NCBI RefSeq assembly: GCF_022605165.1
Contig: NC_063069.1
Span: forward strand, 1,984,001-2,048,000
Source of the DNA: Purpureocillium takamizusanense
Lineage: Eukaryota; Ascomycota; Sordariomycetes; Hypocreales; Ophiocordycipitaceae
Reading direction: 5' to 3'
Length of the DNA stretch: 64,000 nucleotides
Shown here: piece by piece, positions 35,274 to 46,202 of the stretch
How positions within the stretch are numbered: the first letter of the stretch is position 1
How the letters are laid out: each line of letters opens with the position of its first letter
The notes under the pieces: model-generated
What the model was told of the DNA's origin: nothing
Seen by the model: the letters and a program-made list of their open reading frames with translations, nothing else
Database searches by the model: none
Translations under genes and position numbers: made by a program

Positions 35274-36004
35274 CGGCGAGCGCAAGCTACTCTCTTGCAC
35301 CATTTACGGACGCTTTTGGGCATTGTGAAAGATGTAGATTTACCCTGAATGGCTCGTCGCAGCGGAAAAAATTACACACTACTAAACTTAGGTCCCAACT
35401 GCAGACTTGGTGTTTGCGACCGATTGTACGACTTGTTGGCTTCTGGCGCATTTGGAACGAAGAAAGTAGTCTGGCGCACTTAGGGCTGGGCAGGGTCAGG
35501 CAGGGTGAGACAACCCCCAGGGCTTCGCCAGGGCGCAGGGCGAACGATAGGTTAGCAGGTGGGAAGCAAGGGAAAGAAGATGGAGGGGCGGGAGGGGGCA
35601 AAAACGTGGCAGCCCGGCAAGCGGCCAGCGGGGGAGCAGGTGGGCCTGAGCTGCCACACGCTCGCCTCCAGTTTCTGGGGGATGGTTTCCAGCACATCGG
35701 GCGAGCTGGTGCGAAATCGAGATTTGCGTGGACGGGAATCCAAAGCACGCACGCTTCACTGCCGTGCGGGCGTGAGATAGGGGGATGGGGTCCTGGGGGG
35801 CAAAGTGGGAGCGCGTCGACAAAATGAAACATGAGGGGCATATGTTCTGGCTTGCATCCGAGACCGTCTGCCGCTTGGTGGGCGCGATGGGATCTCCATC
35901 CCCAGGGCAGGGCTCTCTGGGGGATAGGTCGTCACCTGCGGGTTGCCGGGCTGCCCTGGAGAGTCTCGCCGTGGCTGGGCATCTGAGCATGGGAGGTCCC
36001 AACG

Positions 36005-36112
36005 AACTGAGGTACCTCAGTAAGGTACTTCGTACACAGGCTCAACAGGTAGGTACTACCTTGGGTAAGTTACCTGCCTTACCTAGTAGGTACTAACTAC
36101 CTTATATAGGTG
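36005..36112. repeat. GGTACC/AGGTAC motif cluster
   Basis: About ten GGTA, GTAC and TACCT words in 108 bp, including a perfect GAGGTACCTC palindrome (36009-36018). It resembles the clusters near 27.3 and 45.3 kb. Confidence 0.5.
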
Positions 36113-37540
36113 ATGTACGCTGGGCCTGGTGTCTGTACGTTCACCCAAAATTGCTTCAGTACTGACTGTCAGCACTGTACGAAGCAGTTGGCCAAACCTG
36201 GAACGACACATGACAGCCACAGGTCAGACGAAAACAGGGCACTGCGGCCTTGGTCGAGGTGCAAAAGCTGCCGTCACCTGCTCACGCCTGAGTGCTATAC
36301 CCGTATGGATTGATTGCTGTGCTCGGTCTAAGCTCCCTTTGGCTGTCAACCTCCCCACAGATTGCTCACAAGCCTCGGGGCTTTGTTGTGCTGCAAGTGC
36401 CGCTTGGCTGGCCTGTCTTGAAACCAACCTCCCTCTATCGTCCTGTCCCGCATGGTTCGTAAGCTGTCCCTCCTACGCGTCAAACAGACGCGACAAAGTC
36501 ATACAGTCCATCAAGCGCCACCGAGGCTGAGCTACCCTCACTGAGCACGGCGGCTTCTCTGTCCCGTGCCGGTGGTTCTCTTGCAGCGACGCAAGGAAGC
36601 CTCTCATAGTAGTGCCACGACATCTTGATGCATCACCGCACGGCTCACGATCGAGCCCTTGCCACCTACTAAATCACCAGAGGGACGCGCTGCGACGCAG
36701 GCGAGCCATCCATGGTTGTTGCAGGCTGTCATAACATTGGCATCGACATCTTCGCACTCTGAAGAAACACCGCCTGCGAGGTGCTTCCAACCCTGGTGGG
36801 CCGCGCATTGCAGCCTGAAGGCGTCCTGTAACCAGGCTGACTGGCGACACCAGCCAGACGTGTCCAGACCGACCAGAACCCTGATGCCTGGAAGCCCACT
36901 GCAATAGGCACTACTAGGTACCTACGTCGGGCACCTGCGGGCACTGTACGTAGCCATGCAGGTAGCTGGAGGGACGCATGTGAGAGAGCCAGCTCTGCAG
37001 CTCGGCGCCTCAAATCAGTCCCGTCCTCTGCTGACTGAGCAGCCAGCGCAACCCCGTGGAACCACAGCCCGAAGGCGTGGCCCAATCACGGCCCGACCCC
37101 CTTGGCCCATCAATCGAGCCCTCCAGTCCCCGTCCCTCGAGAACGTGCACTCGCATCTACGATCCCTCAACGTCGTCCGCCGACGAAGTCATACACCCTA
37201 TCCGGGCCCATCATCCTCTCCATCGCCATTCGCGGCATGAAGTAGAGCGACTGACCGATTCCTCGAATCGCTCCCTCCGTCCATCGGCCGCAATATCTTG
37301 CCACCCACAGAGCTGTCCGATTCGGTGCGACGACGAAATCCGCATTGTCAACCCTGTTGCTTTCTGCCGAATGCCCAGCCACGTCGTCTGCCGCTTTTTC
37401 GATTCGCCATCGCCGTGATAGCCCGGCCGTGCATGCCTCCCGCCGACCCCTCGCCCGCCGCGCGACTCAAACCATTTCTTTCTTCTTGCCCGCTGGCGGT
37501 GCCTGCCTGACGCTCGGCGCCCTGAGATAGGACCGCCACC

Positions 37541-40500
37541 ATGTTTTGGAGATTTGGCGGCTACGCCAACATCTCAACCATCGATACTATCCTCGATAAA
37601 CCCGAGTTCACCCTCGAAGAGTTGCTCGATGAGAGCGACTTGATCCAAGAGCTTAAGCAGCACAACTCGAAGCTCATTGAGTACCTTCGCGAGGATAAGG
37701 TCCTCGAGCGGCTCCTCGAATATGTTGTTGCTCCCAAGCTCGAGATCGTTGAGAGCCCTGGCGAGCTTCCCGAGGAAGATACAAAGGGAAAACCTCGTCT
37801 GCTACCATTTTCTCGCCCGCGTGCCTCTTCCCGCGCTACCGATGTCACCGAGACCGACGAGGAGGAGCAGGAGAGGAGGCGTAATAGGTATGCCCTTGTC
37901 GCCTGCGAGGTCCTAAGCTCCGACACGTGGTCCATCTACGAGTCGCTCATGGAGAACCGCGGCCTGATCCGCAACTTTTGGACGTTTCTCTCTCGCGATG
38001 CTCCTCTCGATCCGCTCCAGGCGAGCTACTTTACAAAGGTCAATGAGTCGCTGTTTGAGAAAAAGACGGAGGAGATGATGGACCTGTTTCGGGGCTTACC
38101 CAATGTCGTCTCTGATCTGCTCCGTCACGTGGAATGCCCCATGATTATGGACTTGCTCCTCAAGATTATTGCTCTCGATCGCAGCGAGGGCGGGCAGGGC
38201 ATTGTTGAGGTACGGTTTCACAGTCGCAATCCAATTCGCCTGCTAATGCTTTTGCCTACAGTGGCTTTATGCAAGGGACATAATCCCGACACTGCTTTCT
38301 TGTCTCGATCCCAAGCACAGTTGGCTGGTTCAAACTGCCGCCGGCGACTTCATCAAGGCTATCATCACCATCTCTGCCAACGCCTCCCAGAACGAGCAGC
38401 AATGCATCGGCCCCAACGAACTTACCCGCCAGCTTGTGTCGAAGCCGTGTGTCGAGCAGCTCGTTGGCTACATGCTTGGAGGCGGCAACCCGTTGACTGT
38501 CGGTGTTGGTATCGTCATCGAGGTCATTCGCAAGAATAACTCTGATTATGATCCGGACGTGGGCGCCGAGTCCAACGCCATCCCTTCCAGCCGTGATCCG
38601 ATCTACCTCGGCACGCTCTTGCGACTATTTGCTGACAACGTGCCCAACTTCATGAGCCTCATCATGGATGGTCCTTCGCGGAAGCAAGGGCTCGACTGCA
38701 CCTTTGGCGAGAAGCTTGAGCCCCTCGGCTTTGACCGATTCAAGACGTGCGAACTCATGGCAGAGCTCCTGCACTGCAGCAATATGGGCCTGCTCAACGA
38801 AGTTGGCTCGGAGCAGCTCATTGAGGCGCGAGATGCTGAACGTCAACGTCTGAGAATCGAAGGAAAGCTCGGCCCACAGCGGGAAGAAGAGCGTTCAACC
38901 GATGACCTTACCATGCGCATGCCGCAATCATCCACCGAAGAGGGGCGGCGTCTTGAAGTCACCAACGCAGACGAGGATGGCTTCGAGGAGGTGGAACCCA
39001 GCAAAGAGATGAGTGAGGACACGTCGCACGAGTTTGTTAAGGCCGAAGTCGACATGGCCGCACCGCCGGCCGTCTCTTTTCTGGAAAAGGACGAGGATGA
39101 TTTTGTGGATGAACCTCTGAGCTCTCCGCGCCTCAGCGTGGCCGCGGACAAGATAAATGAGCAGCAATTTGAGGAGCCTGATCTCGTGGTTGCTCCCCTA
39201 TCTCCGGCCAAGAATAAGCCGACCGAGACAACCCAGCAGTCCTCGACAGGGTCGTGGTCTGAGCAGCCGCAAGATCATGCCAGCAACATTGTTGACAGCT
39301 TAACGAAACCAGATGTTTTGCCGAATGACCCTTCATCGCTTCACCCAGCTGTCAAGACCGACTCCAGTGGAGCTGCTCGACAAGGCGCATCAGACCTGGC
39401 TGATGGCGCGTTGTCGCCTCACCCAGAAGACCTCCCTGCTCCGCTTTTCTCTGCGTCGTCCTCGGCGTCAGTTCCTGAGCAAGAGGCCGCGGAGCGACCC
39501 GCGGACAGCGCGACAGACGCGCCCTCGGAGTCCAGCAAGGCAGGAGTAAACGAGGCGAACGTCGCAAATGACGACAGCGTGGCTGCGCCTGCAGTTGCAC
39601 AGAACGAAGAGTCCGGTCCTGTAGAGCCCGTGGTTGGAGACTATCTAAAGACGCAGTTCGTGGAGCATCGAGTTGTACCGGCGATTCTGGTAAGTTCAAT
39701 GACAAGCTTGTAAATTAGTGAATAGTCGGCTAACGGACCGCAGTCCTTCTTCTTTTCTTACCCCTGGAACAACTTCCTACACAACGTCGTCTACGATATC
39801 GTCCAGCAGGTGTTCAACGGGCCCATGGACAGGGGCTACAACCCGACACTTGCCGTGTCTCTGTTTGAGGCGGCTGACATTACTGTTGCCATCATCAGCG
39901 GCCAGCAAGCTAGCGATGAATCTCAAGCAAAGACCAAGACGCGCATGGGATACATGGGCCATCTCACGCTCATTGCTGAGGAGGTTGTCAAATTTACGGA
40001 GCGACACCCTCCCGAGCTGCTGTCTGAGATGGTGCTCGACAAGGTCATGAGTCAGGATTGGATCAACTACGTCGAAGGCGCCCTCGCCGAGACACGCGAG
40101 AGAGACAATGCCATCTTGGGCGGCGTGAGGCCAGAAGTCGCACTTGGACATCGCGGCAGCCTCGGTAACAACGGCATGGGTGGTGTCGGTCTTTCGGGTC
40201 TGGGAGCAGCATCAGGAGGCGCATCCAATGCGCTGGCTGAAGCTGGCCTGAATGGGGGCATCGAGCTCAACGAGGGCAGTGGCAACGGCATCGGGCCCTT
40301 TGCCATCAGCGCCGGAACTCTGATGTCAGGCTTTGGTAGCAGCAGCGACGAAGAGGATGATGAGGGGGATGGCGACGAAGAGGATGTCAATTCAGAGGTG
40401 AGTGGTGATTCTTATGAAGATCGTGGTAGGGAGTCTCCCGAGCCAAGGGCCAATGCAGACTCCCCCGAGGACGTCATCATGAGGTCCCCGGAGCCACTCA

Positions 40501-41774
40501 GAGAACTGTCGCCAGATATTTCGCCCGATCTGCCCGCCACTGCTCTGGGTCAGCCCGTCAAGTTGCGGGGCCTGGACGAGTTGGACGAGCATATGGAAGA
40601 AGAGCAGCCACAAAGACCAGTTCCCTAGGGCGGGACATTTCGAGATGGGCTCGATCGCCGGGCAAGCGCCACTTTTCATCGACCCACGAGTAATGCGAAT
40701 GGACACGATCTGTCTTTTGATGATACGGAGGAATTTGAGGGCATTGATCTAGACGAACTGGCACGACTCCTTGCCGCGGCTAGGTTCTAGGTCGAACATC
40801 TCTGCCGAGTCTTGACGGAATTTTATGATACCTGGCGAGTCTTGTACCGCGATAGACGATTGATGGTTAGGATTATTGTGGGACAACATTAGGGTGTATA
40901 CTGTGGAAACAAGACAAAATACGGAGAACGAATGGGAAACCGGACCTTGGGGGTTTATGTCACTTTGTTGCTGGCGCCGGTGCTTGCTTATGACTTTCTT
41001 TTTGTCTGAACTGGCACCGCGTGTGGAGGTGTTATACTGACTTGGATTCTCTAGTTCCGGGCCTACACGGATCCGCTGAACAACGCGGGCGGCTCGATGG
41101 CGCCTCCGTCAATTCCTCCACCACCTCCACCGCCGCCACCGCCGTTGAACATCCCGCCATCCAGGGCGAGGCTGCAACTGGCGGCCAGGCTAGCCATGCA
41201 CCAGAAGAATAACCAGGCGGCGCAACCGTCTTCAGGTACCTTACATCACGATAATGATGACGACGTCGACAGCATGGACCCTTTCAGGGACGGGGAGGAT
41301 GAGATCGACGACGACTTGGAAGGCGACGCACACCGGGACAGCGGCCGAGGTTCCTGGTGGAGAGATGTGGTTCGGAGCAAGTTCAAGGCGGATGACGACT
41401 CTGACGACGCCGACGATGACGACGAGGAGTTTGGAGATTTTGCCATGGCCGAAGAAGACAAGGGAGGTGACGATGCAGGAACTCCCAAAGTGCTGCTGCG
41501 ACCACTGGCAGTCCACCCGGCCAAAGAGAGCAGTAGAGGACTGAGCGGACTGTGGCCCTTTGGCTCGAGAAGCGACAAGGACAAGAACAAGCAAGACCGT
41601 GGCAAAGAAGACTCAAAGGTCGAGGTGGTTGTGCCTGGGGCAAAGGACAAGTCAGATGAAGACCAGGCAGTGGAGGTTAAGGAGGCTGCGAACAGGACGA
41701 GCATCGAGGAGCCGGACGAGGAGGAGGATGCGGCCATCCGGGCAGAGCAGTCGTCGAGAAGCGCGTCTAAATAG
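37541..41774 (+). CDS. SAPS-family phosphatase regulatory subunit (Sit4/PP6-associated), 4 exons
   Basis: Exons 37541-38209, 38262-39689, 39744-40397 and 41055-41774, all phase 0, encode 1156 aa. SAPS proteins (yeast Sap155/185/190, S. pombe Ekc1) bind the PP2A-like phosphatase Sit4/PP6 and direct it to targets in growth and cell-cycle control. The helical SAPS domain begins at MFWRFG and includes FTLEELLDESDLIQELKQHN, then WLYARDIIPTLLSCLD after the first splice and FFFSYPWNNFLHNVVYD after the second. A 430-residue acidic Ser/Pro-rich insert precedes exon 3. The last exon (FRAYTDPLNN, poly-Pro, PPSRARLQLAARLAMHQK, EFGDFAM, VLRPLAVHP) matches the tail of filamentous-fungal relatives as I remember them. 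The first two introns are 52 and 54 nt with TGCTAAT and GGCTAAC branch points. The third is 657 nt and holds a coding-like extension (see separate entry). Confidence 0.93.
40398..40790 (+). other. Coding-like segment inside SAPS intron 3: possible alternative last exon
   Basis: From the GTGAGT donor at 40398 the exon-3 frame stays open for 76 codons (SPEPLRELSPDISPDLP, LRGLDELDEHMEEEQP) to a TAG at 40626-40628. It then continues in the same frame for 53 codons (NGHDLSFDDTEEFEGIDLDE, then LARLLAAARF) to a TAG at 40788. Composition is that of a structured acidic protein tail. Reading to the first TAG would give a 993-aa isoform without the proline-rich last exon. Splicing from the donor to the CCTAG at 40628 (231 nt, in phase) would skip the TAG and attach the second part. 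Which form is expressed cannot be decided from sequence. Confidence 0.55.
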
Positions 41775-43008
41775 ATGTGCCGAGGGAGCCCAGTCGTTGT
41801 GAGCGAGACAGCGGAAGACATGGTACGTCATGCCTAGATCTGAGCGAGGTTTGCCGCGTGCCAGCAGGGCCAGGCGATGTGTACTATTACGGAGTGCTTC
41901 CTGTTCTGACTAGGCTGTGTCCTTTTTGTAAATTACAATCTACGGGGTATGAGCAACGTGCCATGGAGATGTCTGTACGATTCTAGCATGCTGACAATAT
42001 TGAGGCCCTCCAGACAGGTGATAAGGATGTTGGTGTTCAAGCGGGTTGGGACGTACTTCGTTATTTGGCCCCCGCGGCCCCAATAGCGTGCAAGTAAATG
42101 GGTGGGCGCCCCGACTTCGGCGATGACAAGTTCATGACTGGAAGAGACCAGTTTGGCGGCGAGCAGGAAACGCGGGCTCGCGATCGAGCCCCGAACGTGA
42201 GCGCCAGGATCGTTTCCATGGCCCCCAAGCGTGAAAGCAGTCCGCTCCACTAGTCGTCGTCATGATGGATTTCGGTCGCGTAACCAGGATTGTAAATGTG
42301 CAGTACTGTACTCCCATGTACTTACGAGATATCATTTACCTGAAGCTTTTACGAGGTGTCATGTTTCGCATAAGTGGTACGTGCAGGTTAGATTCAACCG
42401 TGCGCCGAGAGAGAGAGACGTGGAAGAACTCGGACAGCTTGGGGCACCACAAACGCGCATGCAGCAGCAACGCTGTGCCGTACTGTACTTACATGTAGCG
42501 CAGGAGGAGTCTGAAACCAGAGGCTTCGGACATCCCAAGCCCCTACCTTGTATCAAGGTCCTACTACAACTGACTGACTAGCAAACTTGCAGGCGAACGA
42601 ACGCCGACCCGCAGGATCGGAGAGGCAACCGCATGTATATTGTACAACTACCTTGAGCCGCACTGCACGGGGCGTCGCTCTTATCGCTGATGACACTCGC
42701 TGGCGGCAGTAGATGGGCCAAATCCTCCCTGCCATGCTCGTGCAAGGCGCAGCAGCACCAAGCAGGTCATCATCCTTCGTGCGCAAGATGCATGCCGCCC
42801 CCCCGTACCATAGCGGGACCGAAGACCACGACGGCATCGGCGTCGTACAGTACCAGCAAGGGCCAGCTACCTAGTAGTGATTGCTTTCTCGAAGAGCGTG
42901 GCTGCCTCCGCGTGATGGAAGGCCCTAGCACCGCGGCGTTGAAGTCATGAGGGGTTGGAGTGGCGGCGGGATGGAGGCGCGCCGCATGTGGGGAGGGACA
43001 GAGATACA

Positions 43009-43046
43009 GTACAGTATACTACGCGGCAGCACAGTATACTGTACTT
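43009..43046. repeat. Direct repeat acagtatact with GTACAGTA/TACTGTAC ends
   Basis: The 10-mer acagtatact occurs at 43011-43020 and again at 43031-43040. It is preceded by gt on the left copy and followed by gtac on the right copy, so the outer parts form an inverted pair (GTACAGTA ... TACTGTAC). Confidence 0.6.
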
Positions 43047-43263
43047 GTGTCGAGAGGGAGGGGGTTGGTGCTCAGAGGAGATCCGCCCCGCGAAATCTAG
43101 ATAGGTATATGGTTCTTCGAAGGCGGGAGGACAGTCCGTGACCACCACTGGCTACTACTTCACGCCGGTGTCGACCTTTGTGGTGTCAAATGGGACTTCT
43201 CTTGTTGGCCCGTTGGTCGCGCACTTGTCATGTATGGAGTAGATCTAGTACGAAGAATACAAG

Positions 43264-43275
43264 TACTGTACAGTA
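43264..43275. repeat. Perfect 12-bp palindrome TACTGTACAGTA
   Basis: A perfect inverted repeat made of two overlapping copies of the octamer TACTGTAC/GTACAGTA. It could be a dimeric transcription factor site or part of a small foldback repeat. Confidence 0.6.
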
Positions 43276-45280
43276 GCCACCGCGTGGTGCTGTCTTTGCG
43301 GAGCGGCGTTGCTCCACACAGGCGCCTGACACAAAGCAGGACTGTTTCAAAGACGCAGCGCAGGACAGGGCGTGGTCTGTTCACGTGCAAGGCGCGGAGC
43401 CGCCTCCGATGGAAGGGCCGTTGCTGATATTGTATGTATGTAATGGCTTCTTTGGTGTGGTCAAGGCCATGACGTGCGGACCCCAAGCGTCCACTGGGCA
43501 GCAAAGAAACTTGTTGTGGCGAGAGTCCCGTCGGCTATCAGAGTCGCGTGGTTAAGGCAAGGCTGAGAGAGCAGAGGGGCGGGAGGCCCGAAATCGGCCC
43601 AGCGGCTCTGTAAGATTGCCGATGAAGCCCTTGAGTGGTCAAATTAACGATCGCATTGATGTGTTTGTTCGCCGCGTTCCACTCACTCACTGGGCCCCGG
43701 CTGGCCAGCAGACAAATTCGCCCCTGCGTCGGGGCCAGCACGGACGGGCGGCCTCGGTTCTTTTCGACATCATTACAAAGTACTACTTTACAGCATGCCG
43801 CAAAGACCTGCGAGCCCACTGCAAGCCCCAAAGGCAAGCCAAGGGGAGGACCAGGCTCATCGCGAGACAGACCGACCGATCCTTTCTCTCCTGCTTTCTC
43901 GGCTTCCCATCTTCGACTTTGTTGCCGTTCGTGCGGGTGCCCTTTGCATGTGGTGGCGGTTTTAGCTCCGAAAGGGGAAATAGCAAAGGTTGAATGAATG
44001 AATGCCTTGGGGGACGAAAATAGAACAGTGTGTGCCAACGGCGGGCTGCTGCGGGTCGTGGCATCTCACAAAAACGCTAAGCCCACCCAGTCATGTGTAG
44101 GTAGTCCCTACGTAGCGCCCAGCAAGAAAAAGCGCAAGGCTAGCGGGTCGTCTTTCGGTGCGAAAGAACACCCATGGGTAAAGGGGTCAGCGATCGGAAG
44201 GATTACCGCCGCGGGGGCCGCTCTTGGGACGTTTTCTGAACGTGGCGCATTTTCGCCCGACGCAGTCACCTTGTGTTGTTGATGCTGACTGGAAGTGAGT
44301 ATGTAAGAAATCGTTCCGGGCCGACACATGGGGGGATCGATCGGCTAGCGAACCCTGTCCGCGGACATTAAGCGCTTTTGTCGCCAGTGCGGGCCGCGAG
44401 CTGTCTTGGGCCAACAGCGCGAAAAGCGCCTTCCATGAATCGATCACGAGGGTCGGGTAGGTACTGCACTTGCCTACTTGTTCGCTATGGCGCGGGGTTG
44501 ACAGCAATGGCTTGCGCGCCCGTTGAACGCGGCTCCACCGGGCTGGGCTTGGCTTGGCTTGGGGGCAGATTGGGAGATCCGCGGATGCCTGCAAGCGCAC
44601 AGGCGAACAGGTCGGCAACGGGCCAATGCCAGCGCTGCTGCCGTCCCCCCCGCGCGCTCTGTCGTGCGCCAACGTCAAGGTACCTGGACGATGGCTGGAA
44701 GGTAATCAGTCAGGCCTTAGTAGTGGTACCTGTCGTGGGAGGTGAGGTGGGCTGGTGCACCGCCCCCCCAAAACCACCTATTCGCCAGGCGAACCCCAGT
44801 CCCATCAGCGGTGTCCGACTGCTGCTGGCAGTGGAGTGGAGCGCAGGAACAGCCAGATTATCAGCACCAGCACCAGCACCAGACAAGAGGCATCAGAGAC
44901 GGCAGTCGCCTTGAAGATCGGCACTCGTCCTTCCAGGGTCCCAAGCAGCAAATATAGAAATCGTCAGCTCGGCCGTCAGAGATCCGATTTTGCACGACCT
45001 TGTCCAAACAGAGCAACCAGCCCTGGGCAGCCAGGGCAGATCACATCGCAAAGCTTAGGCATTTGATCAGCATCGCGAAATGAAGGCGCGAATTCCGCCT
45101 GTGCGACCGGGGGAGGGGACGTGCTGCTACTGTTGAAGCGGGACGGGGTCTGCAACGGGCGGCGCGTCATGCCCGCCTTGAGGTCATCCTGATGTTGGGC
45201 GGTCCATCATGGTTGAGGTAACGAAACAGCAGCACGGTACAGTTCACTGAGCCTGCCAACAGCGTCAGGTTCACCCAAGC

Positions 45281-45415
45281 CAAGGTACCTTATGCCGGCA
45301 TGCTGTCCGTCCCCACTCTCACGGCCCCCCTTCACTGGACGCTCGGGGGCCAAGTAAAGGCAGGTACTAAGGTACCTTAGTACTGCCCCACGAAGGAGAG
45401 GTACTGAACATGTTG
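45281..45415. repeat. GGTACC/AGTACT motif cluster
   Basis: GGTACC at 45284 and 45371, AGTACT at 45379 and several GGTACT words fall in about 130 bp. The motif type matches the clusters at 27.2 and 36.0 kb. Confidence 0.5.
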
Positions 45416-46004
45416 GGCACTTGTAGGGCATAGGGCCGAGACTCGTGCGCCTAGGTGAAGGGTTCACTGTCACTGGTGTTCCCGATGCCTCTTTGGCGCA
45501 AAGGCTGTAACTGCCCGAGGTGTGGCGAGCGTAGGGGGTGTGCAGCGGAGCGACGCGCGATGGCGACGGGGACGGCCCCTGGCTCGACGTCATGCCGCCC
45601 CTGGCCGGAGTCGTTCTTACACACCATGTTCGCGTCTTGTGTCTCTAGCCCAGGCTCTCTGGATGAATATTAACCAGCAGAAGGGGGGTCTAGTGGGAAC
45701 GGGAAATAGATGCGCGGGTCTCATGGCGGGCAGCAAAATAGTAAGTACTAAGATACCAAGGTACTGTACGTAGTACTTATGAGCCCTGGGCCTCGCTCTG
45801 GTAATTTCGGAGCCTGGGGAGATAGATGGACCTTCATCTTTGTTGACAGCCAGTCGCCTATTGTGCGCAAAGTACAACGACTCAAGCCATTCCGCCTGGA
45901 CGGACAGCCCCGTTGTTTTACACGCACGCATCGAGACGCACGTCCCTACCGCTGCCTCATCCCGGGCGAGGACCCAGGACGACAACGTTGGCCCATGCTG
46001 CTGG

Positions 46005-46010
46005 TATAAG
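46005..46010 (+). promoter_or_regulatory. Candidate TATA box of the NRPS-family gene
   Basis: TATAAG lies 198 nt upstream of the preferred start at 46203. It supports that start over the first codon of the open frame at 45840. Confidence 0.3.
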
Positions 46011-46202
46011 ACGAAGACGGCGTCAGGCAACGCGTGTGCCAACGAACACACCTGCGGCTCGACCCCGAAACAAACGAAAAGCGCGCCGTCCGCCGCCGCC
46101 GGCGACGAGGAGCCTTTCGATCAACACGACAACAGCACGAATCCGGACCGCCGACCGAAGGTTGTGCTGCGCTGCACGGCATTCATTACACGCAGGGCGG
46201 CC

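Larger units (their letters stand above)
35255..37540. other. 2.3-kb spacer between NTR1 and the SAPS gene
   Basis: No recognisable gene. The left end has an AATAAA at 35268, only 14 nt after the NTR1 stop. The part at 36005-36110 is dense in GGTAC, AGGTA and their complements, with GGTACC at 36011; another GGTACC is at 36917. The right end must contain the SAPS promoter and 5' UTR. Confidence 0.5.
41775..46202. other. 4.4-kb spacer upstream of the NRPS-family gene
   Basis: I see no recognisable gene. The stretch has repeated GTAC-centred words: TACTGTAC or its complement at 42304, 42481, 43009, 43037, 43264, 43268 and 45762, and GGTACC at 44690 (approximately), 45284 and 45371. A TATAAG lies at 46005. 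Reading frames here are short, Arg/Pro-rich and overlap on both strands. Confidence 0.5.

Noticed and set aside
40626..40628. TAG as a selenocysteine- or pyrrolysine-type recoded codon
   Set aside because: Fungi lack these systems; alternative splicing, loss of an exon or ordinary readthrough are simpler explanations.
45840..46202. Upstream in-frame extension of the NRPS-family gene
   Set aside because: The frame is open, but the candidate TATAAG at 46005 lies within it, the peptide has no domain and the ATG at 46203 has a better context.
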